A DNA stretch of 22,969 nt. It comes from Pseudomonadota bacterium (lineage in GTDB: Bacteria; Desulfobacterota; Syntrophia; Syntrophales; UBA5619). The translations under genes were made by a program, and so were the position numbers. The DNA lies in NCBI GenBank assembly GCA_018896355.1, contig JAHIMW010000045.1, positions 1 to 22,969 on the forward strand, written 5' to 3'. Positions 15,967 through 22,969 of this stretch are shown here, in pieces (the first letter of the stretch is position 1; each line of letters starts with the position of its first letter). The notes beneath the pieces were generated by a model, which was not told the DNA's origin, ran no database searches, and saw only the letters and a program-made list of their open reading frames with translations.

Positions 15967-16971
15967 CTATCCTTTTTGGCCCTGTCCATCCTTCCTTTTT
16001 CTGCAATCCAGATGATTATAGGCGCGGATCACCTGCTGCACGAGCGGATGCCTGACCACATCCAGTTCAGAGAAGTGGACGAAACGGATGCCTTCGGTCT
16101 TGCGGAGGAGCTTTTCGGCTTCGACGAGGCCGGACACCTTCTCCGTCGGGAGATCGATCTGCGTCACATCCCCGGTAATGACCGCCTTCGAACCGTATCC
16201 GAGCCTCGTCAGAAACATCTTCATCTGTTCCGAGGTTGTATTCTGGGCTTCATCGAGGATGACGAAGGAGTCGTTCAGGGTTCGGCCTCTCATGAAGGCG
16301 AGAGGCGCTACCTCGATCACCCCTTTGTGGATCAGGGCCGAGGCCCGGTCAAAATCGATCATGTCAAAGAGGGCGTCATAAAGGGGTCGCAGATAAGGGT
16401 TGACCTTTTCCGCGAGATCTCCCGGTAGAAATCCAAGTTTTTCACCGGCTTCGACGGCTGGTCTGGCCAGGGAAATGCGGTTGACTTTTTTTTCAAGCAG
16501 TGCGGAAATGGCCATGGCCATCGCCAGATAGGTCTTGCCCGTTCCCGCCGGTCCGATGCCGAAGACCATATCCGAGCTCCGGATCGCGTCAATGTAGGAT
16601 TTCTGTGCAATGCTTTTTGGGGTGATGACCCGTTTTTGGGATGAAATGAATACTGTATCCAGAAAGATCCGCTGCAGATCGACGGTGGCGTCTTCCGAAA
16701 GGGCCCGATGGGCGTACTCGATATCCGCCGGGAAAAGCGGGTATCCCTTCCCCGATATTTGATACAATTGCAACAGCAGATTCCGGATATGGAGGACGGG
16801 GATTCGGTCGCCGGCGATGGAGATTGCATTCCCCCGAATCCCAAGATTGACCGCCGCGAGCTTCTCGATGAGTCTGATGTTTCTGTCATGCTCTCCACAG
16901 AGATTGCGCAGGGTTTCACTGTCGCCAAAATCGACACGCTCCGTGCTGGCTGTTTCCGTCTTTTCTTTCAA
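15967..16971 (-). CDS. phoH: PhoH-family ATPase (YbeZ-like)
   Basis: 334 aa. A PhoH-like P-loop ATPase domain carries Walker A GPAGTGKT at 140-147 and Walker B VILDEAQN at 237-244, with RPAVEAGEKLGFLPGDL between them. The N-terminal ~100 residues are the KH-like region seen in YbeZ/PhoL. The family is an RNA-linked ATPase/helicase-like partner of YbeY in ribosome maturation. The first codon appears to be TTG 16971 (AAGGATGG upstream); an ATG 7 nt before it is out of frame. The gene stands between the M16 pair and ybeY, with a palindrome in the preceding spacer. Confidence 0.94.
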   Translation of the reverse strand: MKEKTETASTERVDFGDSETLRNLCGEHDRNIRLIEKLAAVNLGIRGNAISIAGDRIPVLHIRNLLLQLYQISGKGYPLFPADIEYAHRALSEDATVDLQRIFLDTVFISSQKRVITPKSIAQKSYIDAIRSSDMVFGIGPAGTGKTYLAMAMAISALLEKKVNRISLARPAVEAGEKLGFLPGDLAEKVNPYLRPLYDALFDMIDFDRASALIHKGVIEVAPLAFMRGRTLNDSFVILDEAQNTTSEQMKMFLTRLGYGSKAVITGDVTQIDLPTEKVSGLVEAEKLLRKTEGIRFVHFSELDVVRHPLVQQVIRAYNHLDCRKRKDGQGQKG

Positions 16972-17018
16972 CTGGCATCCATCCTTTATGGCAGGGTTTT
17001 ACTGATCACCACGAACGG

Positions 17019-17059
17019 CCTGTAAGGACGCGATTAATTGCGCCCCTACCTGCTACAGG
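17019..17059. repeat. intergenic palindrome after the M16 partner gene
   Basis: The 28-bp core GTAAGGACGCGATTAATTGC plus GCCCCTAC (17022-17049) is a dyad centred on ATTAAT with three imperfect pairs. An outer pair CCTGTA (17019-17024) / TACAGG (17054-17059) extends it. It starts 2 bp after the M16 partner's stop codon and looks like a REP-type element that could end or protect the message before phoH. Confidence 0.5.
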
Positions 17060-17061
17060 CT

Positions 17062-18699
17062 CTAAAACTTTGCCTCAACGCGGAAAACTTTTCCGAATTT
17101 TGCGGCAATCTCCCGATATACATAATCGTTTCCGACAATCAGCAGGGTTTCCCTCTTCGGGCCAAGCCGTACCACAGTGTCCCGGATATCCGCCGCCGTC
17201 ACTGATTCGATTTTGGAACGATAGGTGAGTAGATAGTCATCGGGCAGACTTTCATATTCGATCATCATTTGCCGAAAGGCGATCTTCTCCGCCGAGGTGA
17301 AGGAAAAAATGAAACTGTTCAGGATCGCCCTCTTCGCCCCTTCCAACTCCTCGGGCGAAACGGGTTTCTGACCCATCTCCCGGAAGATCTCCCTGATCCG
17401 GGAGATCACCTGGACGGTGGACGCGGATTTCGTCAGTGCATACGCGCCGAACAAGCCATAATCCCCTTTCGGTTTATAAAAACTGCCCGTGCTGTAGGCC
17501 AGGCCCAGGTTGGTCCGAATTTCCTGAAAAATCCGGGAACGGAATCCTCCGCCCCCGATAATAAAGTCCAAAACCTCAAAAGGATAGAATTGAGCATCCC
17601 TTTTGGCAGGGGCCAACCAGCCGAAAATGACGATCGATTGAGGTACATCCTTTGTCAGGAAATAGATTCCACCGTCCTGTTGCCGGGGAAGGGGAGGGGT
17701 TTCCGGTCTCCTTTCCGATGAGTTCCAGCCCCCGAGATAACGCTCGACCAGGGTTTTGGCCTCAGGAATATCGATATCTCCGCTGATGGCTATCATCATA
17801 TTCTCCGGATGATAGAAGAGCTTGTGGCAGCCAAGCAGGTCATCCCGTTGGATCGAACGGATTGACGCGGATGTGGTCACCCTTCCGCGGGGACTTCCCC
17901 CATGCATGAGACGTCCGAACTCCCGGAAGGCGAGTTTCTGCGGATCATCCATAATCCGCCGCAGTTCCTCTAATTTAAGATCCTTAGCCAAGGTCAGTTT
18001 CATCTCCTCGAAAGAGGGCTGAGTCAGAATCCGGGAAAAGAGATCGAATCCCAGGTCCAGATCCTTCTTCAGTACCGAAAAAGATAAGTTGCCGGACTCG
18101 CGATTCACGGAGGCATCAAACGTGGCGGCCATCGATTCCAAAGTCTCATCCACGGCATCCCCGCTCATGCCGGCGACCCCCCCGGTCCCCATCAGGTCGG
18201 CCGTCAGTTCGGCAACGCCTTCCCGGCCGGCCGGGTCATACATGCTGCCGGTTCTTACGACAACCTTGATATTGACCAGGGGCAGCTCTTTATCGGGAAG
18301 GATGTAGAGGAGCATGCCGTTTTCGAGGCGGAGGCGCTCAGCCCGGGGTGGTTCAAACGAGAGGGGTTTGTAGCGGATGTGATCCGGGTCCGGCAGCGTG
18401 GTGGGCGATGCGGCGGAGGCGATTCCGGCAGAACCAAGAATCAAACTTAGAGAGATGATAATCAGTAACGAGTTGATACCTTTGAAAATCGTGATCCCTC
18501 CGCGCGCTGGACATTTTTCGACCCTGCTCCTCCTCGCTTCGCTGCAAAGACGAAACTCGCGCTTCGCGCTCAAACAGTCGTCTTTGCGGGCGCTCCGCTG
18601 CGGGGGCAGGGTACCCCGAAAAATCTCCAATGCGCGCTTCCGGGATTCGATTTCCAAGTTGCGCAAAGGTCTCGGGTTGTAAGAAAATTTCAGTTTCAT
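17062..18699 (-). CDS. M16-family peptidase-like partner without the zinc motif
   Basis: From residue ~115 onward this is an M16 (insulinase/PqqL-like) two-lobe protein: RLENGMLLYILPDKELPLVN, then GVAELTADLM exactly where HxxEH should be, and a C-terminal lobe with GGFRSRIFQEIRTNLGLAYS. Lacking HLLEH, it is the inactive subunit that pairs with the active M16 gene just upstream; heterodimers of this kind are known in the family. The N-terminus is unusual. ATG 18699 follows the previous stop by 3 nt, but residues ~22-66 are encoded by a palindromic element (18502-18637), pushing a textbook signal peptide (FKGINSLLIIISLSLILGSA, cleavage near ASA) to residues 72-98. A non-standard ATT at 18489, 7 nt after GGAGG, would restore a normal secretory start (475 aa). 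The true start is unresolved. Location is probably periplasmic. Confidence 0.85.
   Translation of the reverse strand: MKLKFSYNPRPLRNLEIESRKRALEIFRGTLPPQRSARKDDCLSAKREFRLCSEARRSRVEKCPARGGITIFKGINSLLIIISLSLILGSAGIASAASPTTLPDPDHIRYKPLSFEPPRAERLRLENGMLLYILPDKELPLVNIKVVVRTGSMYDPAGREGVAELTADLMGTGGVAGMSGDAVDETLESMAATFDASVNRESGNLSFSVLKKDLDLGFDLFSRILTQPSFEEMKLTLAKDLKLEELRRIMDDPQKLAFREFGRLMHGGSPRGRVTTSASIRSIQRDDLLGCHKLFYHPENMMIAISGDIDIPEAKTLVERYLGGWNSSERRPETPPLPRQQDGGIYFLTKDVPQSIVIFGWLAPAKRDAQFYPFEVLDFIIGGGGFRSRIFQEIRTNLGLAYSTGSFYKPKGDYGLFGAYALTKSASTVQVISRIREIFREMGQKPVSPEELEGAKRAILNSFIFSFTSAEKIAFRQMMIEYESLPDDYLLTYRSKIESVTAADIRDTVVRLGPKRETLLIVGNDYVYREIAAKFGKVFRVEAKF
18502..18637. repeat. 136-bp palindromic element inside the M16 partner ORF
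   Basis: Left arm 18502-18553 and right arm 18578-18637 are long imperfect inverted repeats. GCGCGC, TGGA, ATTTTTCG, ACCCTGC and GCAAAGACGA on the left each have their reverse complement, in order, on the right. The loop has its own small GC-rich dyad (CGCGCTTCGCG). The minus-strand reading frame of the M16 partner is open all the way through, coding ~45 highly charged, Arg-rich residues unlike the rest of the protein. It looks like a mobile palindromic repeat. Confidence 0.7.
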
Positions 18700-18702
18700 C
18701 GT

Positions 18703-20256
18703 TCAGCGTTTCTTGATCAGTGTCGCGACCGTCCGATTATCCGGCGTCAAATAGGTTCTGGCCGCCTGCAGGATATCGTCTGTCGTAATCCGGTCAATGG
18801 CGGCGGTGTATTCAGTAATGTAGCGATAATCACCCAACAACGCCTCAAAATAGGAGAGCATACCGGCAAGGCCGGCGTTGGAATCGAGTCCCCGGATGAA
18901 ATCCGCCCGGATCTGATTTTTTACCTTTTCCAGCTCTGATTCGGAAACGGGTTCTCGCCGGAGCCTTTCGATTTCCCGATCGATCGCCTGTTCCAGCTCG
19001 CCCAGCGTATGAGGGTGGCGCGGTGTGGCGAAGATAACAAACTGATTTGGATAGCGCGCACCGGGTAGACCATTTGCCGCCTGAATGGTTTCTGCCAGTC
19101 TCTTTTCCTGAACGAGGATTTTGAAAAGCCGTGAGGTCCTTCCCTTCGTAAGAATGGACTCGATCATATCGAAGAGGTAATCGGCAAAAACCGGGGGGGG
19201 CGGTTTGTGGTAGCCGATGATCATCTGCGGCTCCGCGTCAAAAATCACCTCAACCCTTCTCTCCCCGGACTGGCGCGGTTCTTCCGTGATTGGAGGAGAG
19301 ACAAGCTTCTGTGCGGGGATCCGGCCAAAATATTTTTCGACTATCTTCAGAGCGGTGGACGGCTGGAGATCTCCGACCATGGCGATGACCGTATTGTTGG
19401 GTGCGTGCATATCCCGGAAGTATTTAGTCATGTAGGCAATATCGAGGTAACGCATGTCAGACGGCCAGCCCAGAACCGGCCGCCGGTAGGGATGGGCGAT
19501 AAACGCCGCAGCCAGATAGCTTTCTCGAAGCTTGCCGTCCGGGTCCGATTCGACGCGCTGCCTCCTCTCCTCCATGACGACATCCCGCTCCGTGTAAAAC
19601 TCGCGAAATACGGGATGAACCATGCGGTCGGCCTCGATTCTGGCCCAGAGTTCGATCCGGTTGGCAGGGATGCGGACCTGATATGTGGTCAGATCCTGGC
19701 CTGTAGAGGCATTCAGACCGACTGCGCCGTTTTCTGAGTAGAGACGGTCGATCTCGTTCGATATGATCAGGCGCTGCTGCTGCTGCTGAAGGGCGGTCAA
19801 TTGATCGGCCAGACGTGCGATAAGCGGTGATTGGGCCGCTTTACCTTTCGCTTTTTCACGATCCAGTGCGGTTCCCACCTGTTCGATCCGGAGCAGGAGC
19901 TTTTTTTCTGCAGCGTAATTCCTGGTTCCGATGGTTCTCGTACCCTTGAACATCATATGTTCCAACAGATGGGCCGTTCCGGTCTTGCCGTCCGCCTCAT
20001 CCACGGCTCCTGCGCGATAACGGATGTAGATGGCAACCGTGGGGCTGAGATGCCTCTCCAGCATGAGCAGCCGGAGACCATTCTTAAGGGTAAAGGTTTG
20101 AACCCTTTCCGCCAACTCATATGAAAAAAGGGGGGAGGGGAGGAGAAGAAGCAGCAGCAGCAAGAAGAGAATTCCATGGGTTGTAAAGAGGGCGTGCGGG
20201 ATGAACGGCGATTTGCCGGAACGACGACGCCGGAGAAAGGATGAACTATTTCTCAT
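18703..20256 (-). CDS. M16-family zinc metallopeptidase (active subunit)
   Basis: 517 aa. An N-terminal signal or anchor (ILFLLLLLLLLPSPLFS, ~29-45) follows a basic stretch RRRRSGK, so the protein is exported. HLLEH at 96-100 is the inverted zinc motif HxxEH; the third ligand is probably a Glu in FYTERDVVMEER (~219-230). About 45 extra residues, including five consecutive Gln, lie between them compared with mitochondrial processing peptidase spacing. The C-terminal lobe has GRTSRLFKILVQEKRLAETI. The family degrades peptides or processes proteins. The start overlaps the preceding small membrane gene by 11 bp and has no clear ribosome site, suggesting translational coupling. Three bases separate it from its inactive partner downstream. 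Confidence 0.93.
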   Translation of the reverse strand: MRNSSSFLRRRRSGKSPFIPHALFTTHGILFLLLLLLLLPSPLFSYELAERVQTFTLKNGLRLLMLERHLSPTVAIYIRYRAGAVDEADGKTGTAHLLEHMMFKGTRTIGTRNYAAEKKLLLRIEQVGTALDREKAKGKAAQSPLIARLADQLTALQQQQQRLIISNEIDRLYSENGAVGLNASTGQDLTTYQVRIPANRIELWARIEADRMVHPVFREFYTERDVVMEERRQRVESDPDGKLRESYLAAAFIAHPYRRPVLGWPSDMRYLDIAYMTKYFRDMHAPNNTVIAMVGDLQPSTALKIVEKYFGRIPAQKLVSPPITEEPRQSGERRVEVIFDAEPQMIIGYHKPPPPVFADYLFDMIESILTKGRTSRLFKILVQEKRLAETIQAANGLPGARYPNQFVIFATPRHPHTLGELEQAIDREIERLRREPVSESELEKVKNQIRADFIRGLDSNAGLAGMLSYFEALLGDYRYITEYTAAIDRITTDDILQAARTYLTPDNRTVATLIKKR

Positions 20257-20485
20257 CGGGATGATTCTTCTCTAACGAAAGATAAGCGTGAACTTGAAAA
20301 ACAGGATAGAGGATTCCGACGATACTCACCAAAATCATCAGACTGGCGGAAAAAAAATACATGATGAATTCCAATGGGTTTATAAGATGAAACGCACCAA
20401 CCAGGTTTTCGATGCCGAAGATGAGAAAAAAAAGAGAAAAAAGAGCTATCAAGATTATTTTTCCCCACCAGAGGCCTGAACCCAT
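20246..20485 (-). CDS. small two-helix membrane protein
   Basis: 79 aa from ATG 20485, chosen because GAGGAG is 9 nt upstream; the in-frame ATG at 20494 directly abuts that site and is unlikely. Two hydrophobic segments are visible, KIILIALFSLFFLIFGI and IMYFFSASLMILVSIVGILY, joined by a short loop, with a polar tail ending HPDEK. I do not recognise the family. Its stop overlaps the start of the M16 peptidase by 11 bp, so it leads the three-gene unit and may anchor or regulate the peptidase pair; that is inference. Confidence 0.7.
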   Translation of the reverse strand: MGSGLWWGKIILIALFSLFFLIFGIENLVGAFHLINPLEFIMYFFSASLMILVSIVGILYPVFQVHAYLSLEKNHPDEK

Positions 20486-20693
20486 GGACTTCATCTCCTC
20501 AGAAGGGATGGCGTTTAAAATAAGGCGACGACGAGATCCGCTTGTGCCGTCGTATCTGTGCGCCGGAAAGTCAATCTCCAGAAAAGTTGGTCCTCAAACG
20601 GGTGACGCCCACCACAGGACCCTGTCGTTCTTTTAATGTTGCAATCCAGCATCACGATTCACTAACGGGCAAAGCAGACCCGCCGTCGATTCT

Positions 20694-20722
20694 TATATAT
20701 CCATATCCATACCGGTTGTCAA
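20694..20722 (-). promoter_or_regulatory. promoter for the membrane protein-M16 operon
   Basis: On the minus strand: TTGACA (20722-20717, perfect), a 17-bp spacer and TATATA (20699-20694). The -35 overlaps the TGA stop of the radical SAM gene (20719-20721). The leader would be about 200 nt, with a 6-bp inverted repeat ACGACG/CGTCGT late in it (around 20530-20555). No known riboswitch is recognised. Confidence 0.6.
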
Positions 20723-22083
20723 GTCTCTTCCGGCTGAAGCGGAATTCGCGCCATCCGTTTCAAACTCTGATAGATGGGATGAGTCAGTGAGACGCTTTTA
20801 CAGGGAAGGAGCGTATTGTTTTGGAAAAGAGGCTCCTCTGAGATCGGGTAGCGTGAGCAGGCCACAGCGTCGCGCCACAAGTCCGTTCCCGGGATCGGGG
20901 AATATTCGGCAAGGATCGGACGCGCCCCGGACGATTGCACATGGCGGATACTCTCCTTAACCTCATCCGCTGGTTGTCCCGGAAGGCCGCAGAGGATATA
21001 GATTCCGATATCCCGGGATTGATAGCCGGCCTGCTTCAAATGACCGATGGCCTCGACCAATTCGCTGTTGCTGATCTTCCCACCGGTATCTATCTGTCGA
21101 ATCAGATCGGAGGTTTCAAATCCGAAACGGATCTTTCGGAAGCCGCCCCTGTACAAGAGAACGCTCAACTCCGGTGTGATCTCGCGCAGATGAAGGCCGT
21201 TCGGACAATGGAATTGAACCGGCAATCTTCTCCGGATCATTTCCTGCAACAACGGGATCGCCATTCCTTGGGAATCCACCAGCAGGGCGTCATCATAGAA
21301 AGAGAAGTTATGGACTCCGAACCGGGTATGCCAGAACGCGATTTCATCCGCGACAAGAATTGGGTCCCGTCTGCGAAACGAAGGGTAAAAAGTGTGGGAT
21401 GCACAGTAACTGCAACGGTAGGGACAGCCCCGCGAGGTCAGGAGCGGGACATAATTCAACGGACGGATCAGATCAAAGGCAGGGTAGGGGTATGAATCGA
21501 GATTTTGTTCGTCGGGAAGGAGAGGCATATCCATTCCTAAGAGATCCATCAAAAGGGGAGGGAGAGATGATTCTCCCGGTCCGGGAAGGCAGAAATCAGC
21601 ACCGGACAGAGGGGCATGCTGCGGGCAGAGGGTCACATAATTCCCGCCCAGAACAACAGGTACGCCGGGATAGGCCGCTTTGACCATGGAGATGGCGTCG
21701 AAGAGACCGAGATACCAGTATGTCATCATGGATGTGATCATGATGAGGTCGGGTCTGGGGATCGCCTTTAAGGTGTTCTGGAAAACGCGGGGGGTCATAC
21801 CATACCGGTGGAAATTCCGGGGGACCGATTTCAGCGGAGGCGGCTTAGGGATTCGTTCCGCCGCGTAGGATCCCTCTCCGGAAGGTTTTCTTTTGGGCAT
21901 TGTGATATGACATTCATTGCGCATGGCCGGGTCATCCGAATCAAGACAATCGATAAACGTGATATGGACTCCATTGATCCGGAGCAGGGACGCCAGGGAA
22001 AGAAGCCCCAGCGGCTTGTACCAGAGATCATATGCGGAAAAATCATAGATCCAGGGGTTGATGAGGAGAATGTGGCGACCCAT
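20719..22083 (-). CDS. radical SAM protein with N-terminal cobalamin-binding-like domain
   Basis: 454 aa from ATG 22083 (MGRHILLINPWIYDFSAYD), a standard opening for the B12-binding radical SAM group. A longer in-frame start upstream would translate a palindromic repeat and is rejected. The N-terminal domain runs to about residue 190 (VPVVLGGNYVTLCPQHAP). SRGCPYRCSYC carries the [4Fe-4S] cysteines Cys220, Cys224 and Cys227, which bind the cluster that cleaves S-adenosylmethionine. Then come FSFYDDALL and IRFGFETSD, and a C-terminal GIYILCGLPGQPADEV, all typical of the TIM barrel. No DxHxxG cobalamin motif is evident, so B12 dependence is uncertain. The substrate is unknown. It is transcribed away from dtd. 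Confidence 0.9.
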   Translation of the reverse strand: MGRHILLINPWIYDFSAYDLWYKPLGLLSLASLLRINGVHITFIDCLDSDDPAMRNECHITMPKRKPSGEGSYAAERIPKPPPLKSVPRNFHRYGMTPRVFQNTLKAIPRPDLIMITSMMTYWYLGLFDAISMVKAAYPGVPVVLGGNYVTLCPQHAPLSGADFCLPGPGESSLPPLLMDLLGMDMPLLPDEQNLDSYPYPAFDLIRPLNYVPLLTSRGCPYRCSYCASHTFYPSFRRRDPILVADEIAFWHTRFGVHNFSFYDDALLVDSQGMAIPLLQEMIRRRLPVQFHCPNGLHLREITPELSVLLYRGGFRKIRFGFETSDLIRQIDTGGKISNSELVEAIGHLKQAGYQSRDIGIYILCGLPGQPADEVKESIRHVQSSGARPILAEYSPIPGTDLWRDAVACSRYPISEEPLFQNNTLLPCKSVSLTHPIYQSLKRMARIPLQPEET

Positions 22084-22123
22084 GATGGTAAAATAACACA
22101 TCTTCGCCGGCGTGACAATAGAC

Positions 22124-22150
22124 GGGGACACCTTGCCGCAAGGTGTCCCC
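22124..22150. repeat. perfect 11-bp palindrome upstream of the radical SAM gene
   Basis: GGGGACACCTT (22124-22134), loop GCCGC, AAGGTGTCCCC (22140-22150). It lies in the divergent spacer between the radical SAM gene and dtd and is flanked by GCCGGC on both sides. It looks like a dispersed REP-type repeat. It has no U-tract. Confidence 0.6.
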
Positions 22151-22162
22151 CAGACAAATAAC

Positions 22163-22191
22163 TTGAAGCCGGCTTTGTTTGTTGCTAACAT
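22163..22191 (+). promoter_or_regulatory. candidate dtd-guaB promoter with a dyad on the -10
   Basis: TTGAAG (22163-22168), a 17-bp spacer and TAACAT (22186-22191). Each box matches consensus at 4 of 6, and the predicted start is about 18 nt before ATG 22216. The -10 is exactly framed by GTTGC (22181-22185) and GCAAC (22192-22196), a possible operator. Confidence 0.4.
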
Positions 22192-22215
22192 GCAACTCTC
22201 AATAAGGCGGGTTTC

Positions 22216-22665
22216 ATGCGTTCAGTGGTGCAGAGGGTAGACAGAGCCAAGGTCCTCATCGGAGACCAGCAGATATCCGGAATCGGTCGGGGCCTTCTGG
22301 TCCTTCTCGGGATTGAGCAGGGAGATCGGGAAAGCGATGCGGTCTATCTGGCTGAAAAGATCATTAATCTCCGAATATTTGAAGACGAAAACGGCAAAAT
22401 GAACCTCTCCCTGCTCGATATTCAGGGGGAGATGCTTGTTGTGTCCCAGTTTACCCTCCTGGGGGATTGCCGGAGGGGCCGAAGGCCCTCATTTACGATA
22501 GCGGAGAGCCCGGACCGCGCCAGGATACTCTGCGATCACTTTGTCATCCGGACAAGGGAGAAAATTGGCCACGTCGCCGAAGGCACATTTCAGGCCCTGA
22601 TGTTCATCGAACTGGTCAATAACGGTCCGGTTACTATGCTTTTGGACAGTAGACGGATTTTTTAG
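22216..22665 (+). CDS. dtd: D-aminoacyl-tRNA deacylase
   Basis: 149 aa, normal length. DTD hydrolyses D-amino acids (and glycine from tRNA-Ala) off mischarged tRNAs in the cytosol. The family signatures are present: MRSVVQRV start, SQFTLLGD (the SQxxL motif) and NNGPVT (the NxGPxT motif), which together form the chiral-proofreading pocket at the dimer interface. AAGGCGG precedes the ATG. guaB follows after 15 bp, so they probably share a message. Confidence 0.97.
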   Translation: MRSVVQRVDRAKVLIGDQQISGIGRGLLVLLGIEQGDRESDAVYLAEKIINLRIFEDENGKMNLSLLDIQGEMLVVSQFTLLGDCRRGRRPSFTIAESPDRARILCDHFVIRTREKIGHVAEGTFQALMFIELVNNGPVTMLLDSRRIF

Positions 22666-22680
22666 AAAATTGGAGGCCCC

Positions 22681-22969
22681 ATGTTAGAGGATCATGTTGT
22701 TGAAGCGCTGACTTTTGATGACCTGCTGCTTGTCCCGGCGGCGTCGAACATCCTGCCGCGGGATGTGGATACCTCATCTCTGTTGACTAACAACATCACG
22801 CTCAATATTCCGTTCATCAGCGCGGCCATGGATACGGTAACGGAGTCCAGAACGGCGATCTGCCTGGCCCAGGAAGGCGGGATGGGCATTATCCACAGGA
22901 ACATGAGTATTGAGAGAGAGGCGATTGAAGTCGATAAGGTCAAAAAATCGGAAAGCGGGATGATTGTCG
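22681..22969 (+). CDS. guaB: IMP dehydrogenase, N-terminal part (cut by window end)
   Basis: The frame from ATG 22681 (TTGGAGG upstream) runs off the right edge after 96 codons. EALTFDDLLLVPAASNILPR and then NIPFISAAMDTVTESR and AQEGGMGIIHRNMS are the classic opening of GuaB. The enzyme oxidises IMP to XMP with NAD+, the committed step of guanine nucleotide synthesis. The CBS domains and catalytic Cys loop lie beyond the window. Likely co-transcribed with dtd. Confidence 0.97.
   Translation, partial: MLEDHVVEALTFDDLLLVPAASNILPRDVDTSSLLTNNITLNIPFISAAMDTVTESRTAICLAQEGGMGIIHRNMSIEREAIEVDKVKKSESGMIV

Noticed and set aside
22084..22191. N-terminal extension of the radical SAM protein
   Set aside because: It translates the palindrome and spacer (WGTPCGKVSPS), and MGRHILLINP at 22083 matches family starts.
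1..22969. CRISPR array, tRNA or rRNA genes
   Set aside because: No regularly spaced direct repeats, tRNA cloverleaf signatures or rRNA segments were seen on reading through.

Overview
The window looks like the chromosome of a Gram-negative, anaerobic-type bacterium, most likely a Desulfobacterota (deltaproteobacterial) lineage near the Syntrophales. This is inferred from gene order (lnt-prfB-mltD; phoH-ybeY beside an M16 peptidase pair; dtd-guaB), from lipoprotein and outer-membrane-type genes, and from moderate to high GC. No 16S or other marker gene is present, so the assignment is tentative.

Layout. (1) 1-224: the 3' end of a transposase gene on +. (2) 182-6619, minus: two consecutive giant glutamate-dehydrogenase-type genes. 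The first transcribed (957 aa) keeps all the catalytic residues I can locate. The second (1178 aa) has a degenerate dehydrogenase active site joined to a DHH-type phosphoesterase domain, and it runs into the transposase DNA where its DHHA1 tail should continue. (3) 7050-8230, minus: a Fic-family protein followed by a small XRE regulator. (4) 8330-13317, plus: lnt, prfB (with the classic +1 frameshift) and an MltD-like lipoprotein transglycosylase with three LysM repeats. The promoters of (3) and (4) are divergent and both close to sigma70 consensus. (5) 13318-15455: a patchwork of remnants. It holds a possible small RNA unit, the C-terminal scrap of a Type IIG-like methyltransferase, an intact AAA/DUF4143 ATPase, and small broken ORFs with strong inverted repeats. 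(6) 15456-16971, minus: phoH then ybeY. (7) 17062-20485, minus: a small two-helix membrane protein, then an active M16 metallopeptidase, then an M16 partner lacking the zinc motif. (8) 20719-22083, minus: a radical SAM protein. (9) 22216 to the end, plus: dtd and the start of guaB.

The genes fall into envelope maturation (lnt, mltD, the M16 pair), RNA and translation quality control (prfB, ybeY, phoH, dtd), nitrogen metabolism (the dehydrogenases), purine synthesis (guaB) and mobile or defence-type accessory DNA (transposase, Fic/XRE, DUF4143 ATPase, methyltransferase scrap).

The most unusual signals are the pseudo-dehydrogenase/DHH fusion placed behind an intact dehydrogenase, its apparent truncation by an insertion sequence, a ~136-bp palindromic element that stays in frame inside the N-terminus of an M16 gene, and a palindrome that would hide the ribosome binding site of a small frameshifted ORF. 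All calls come from reading the sequence; no database search was run.
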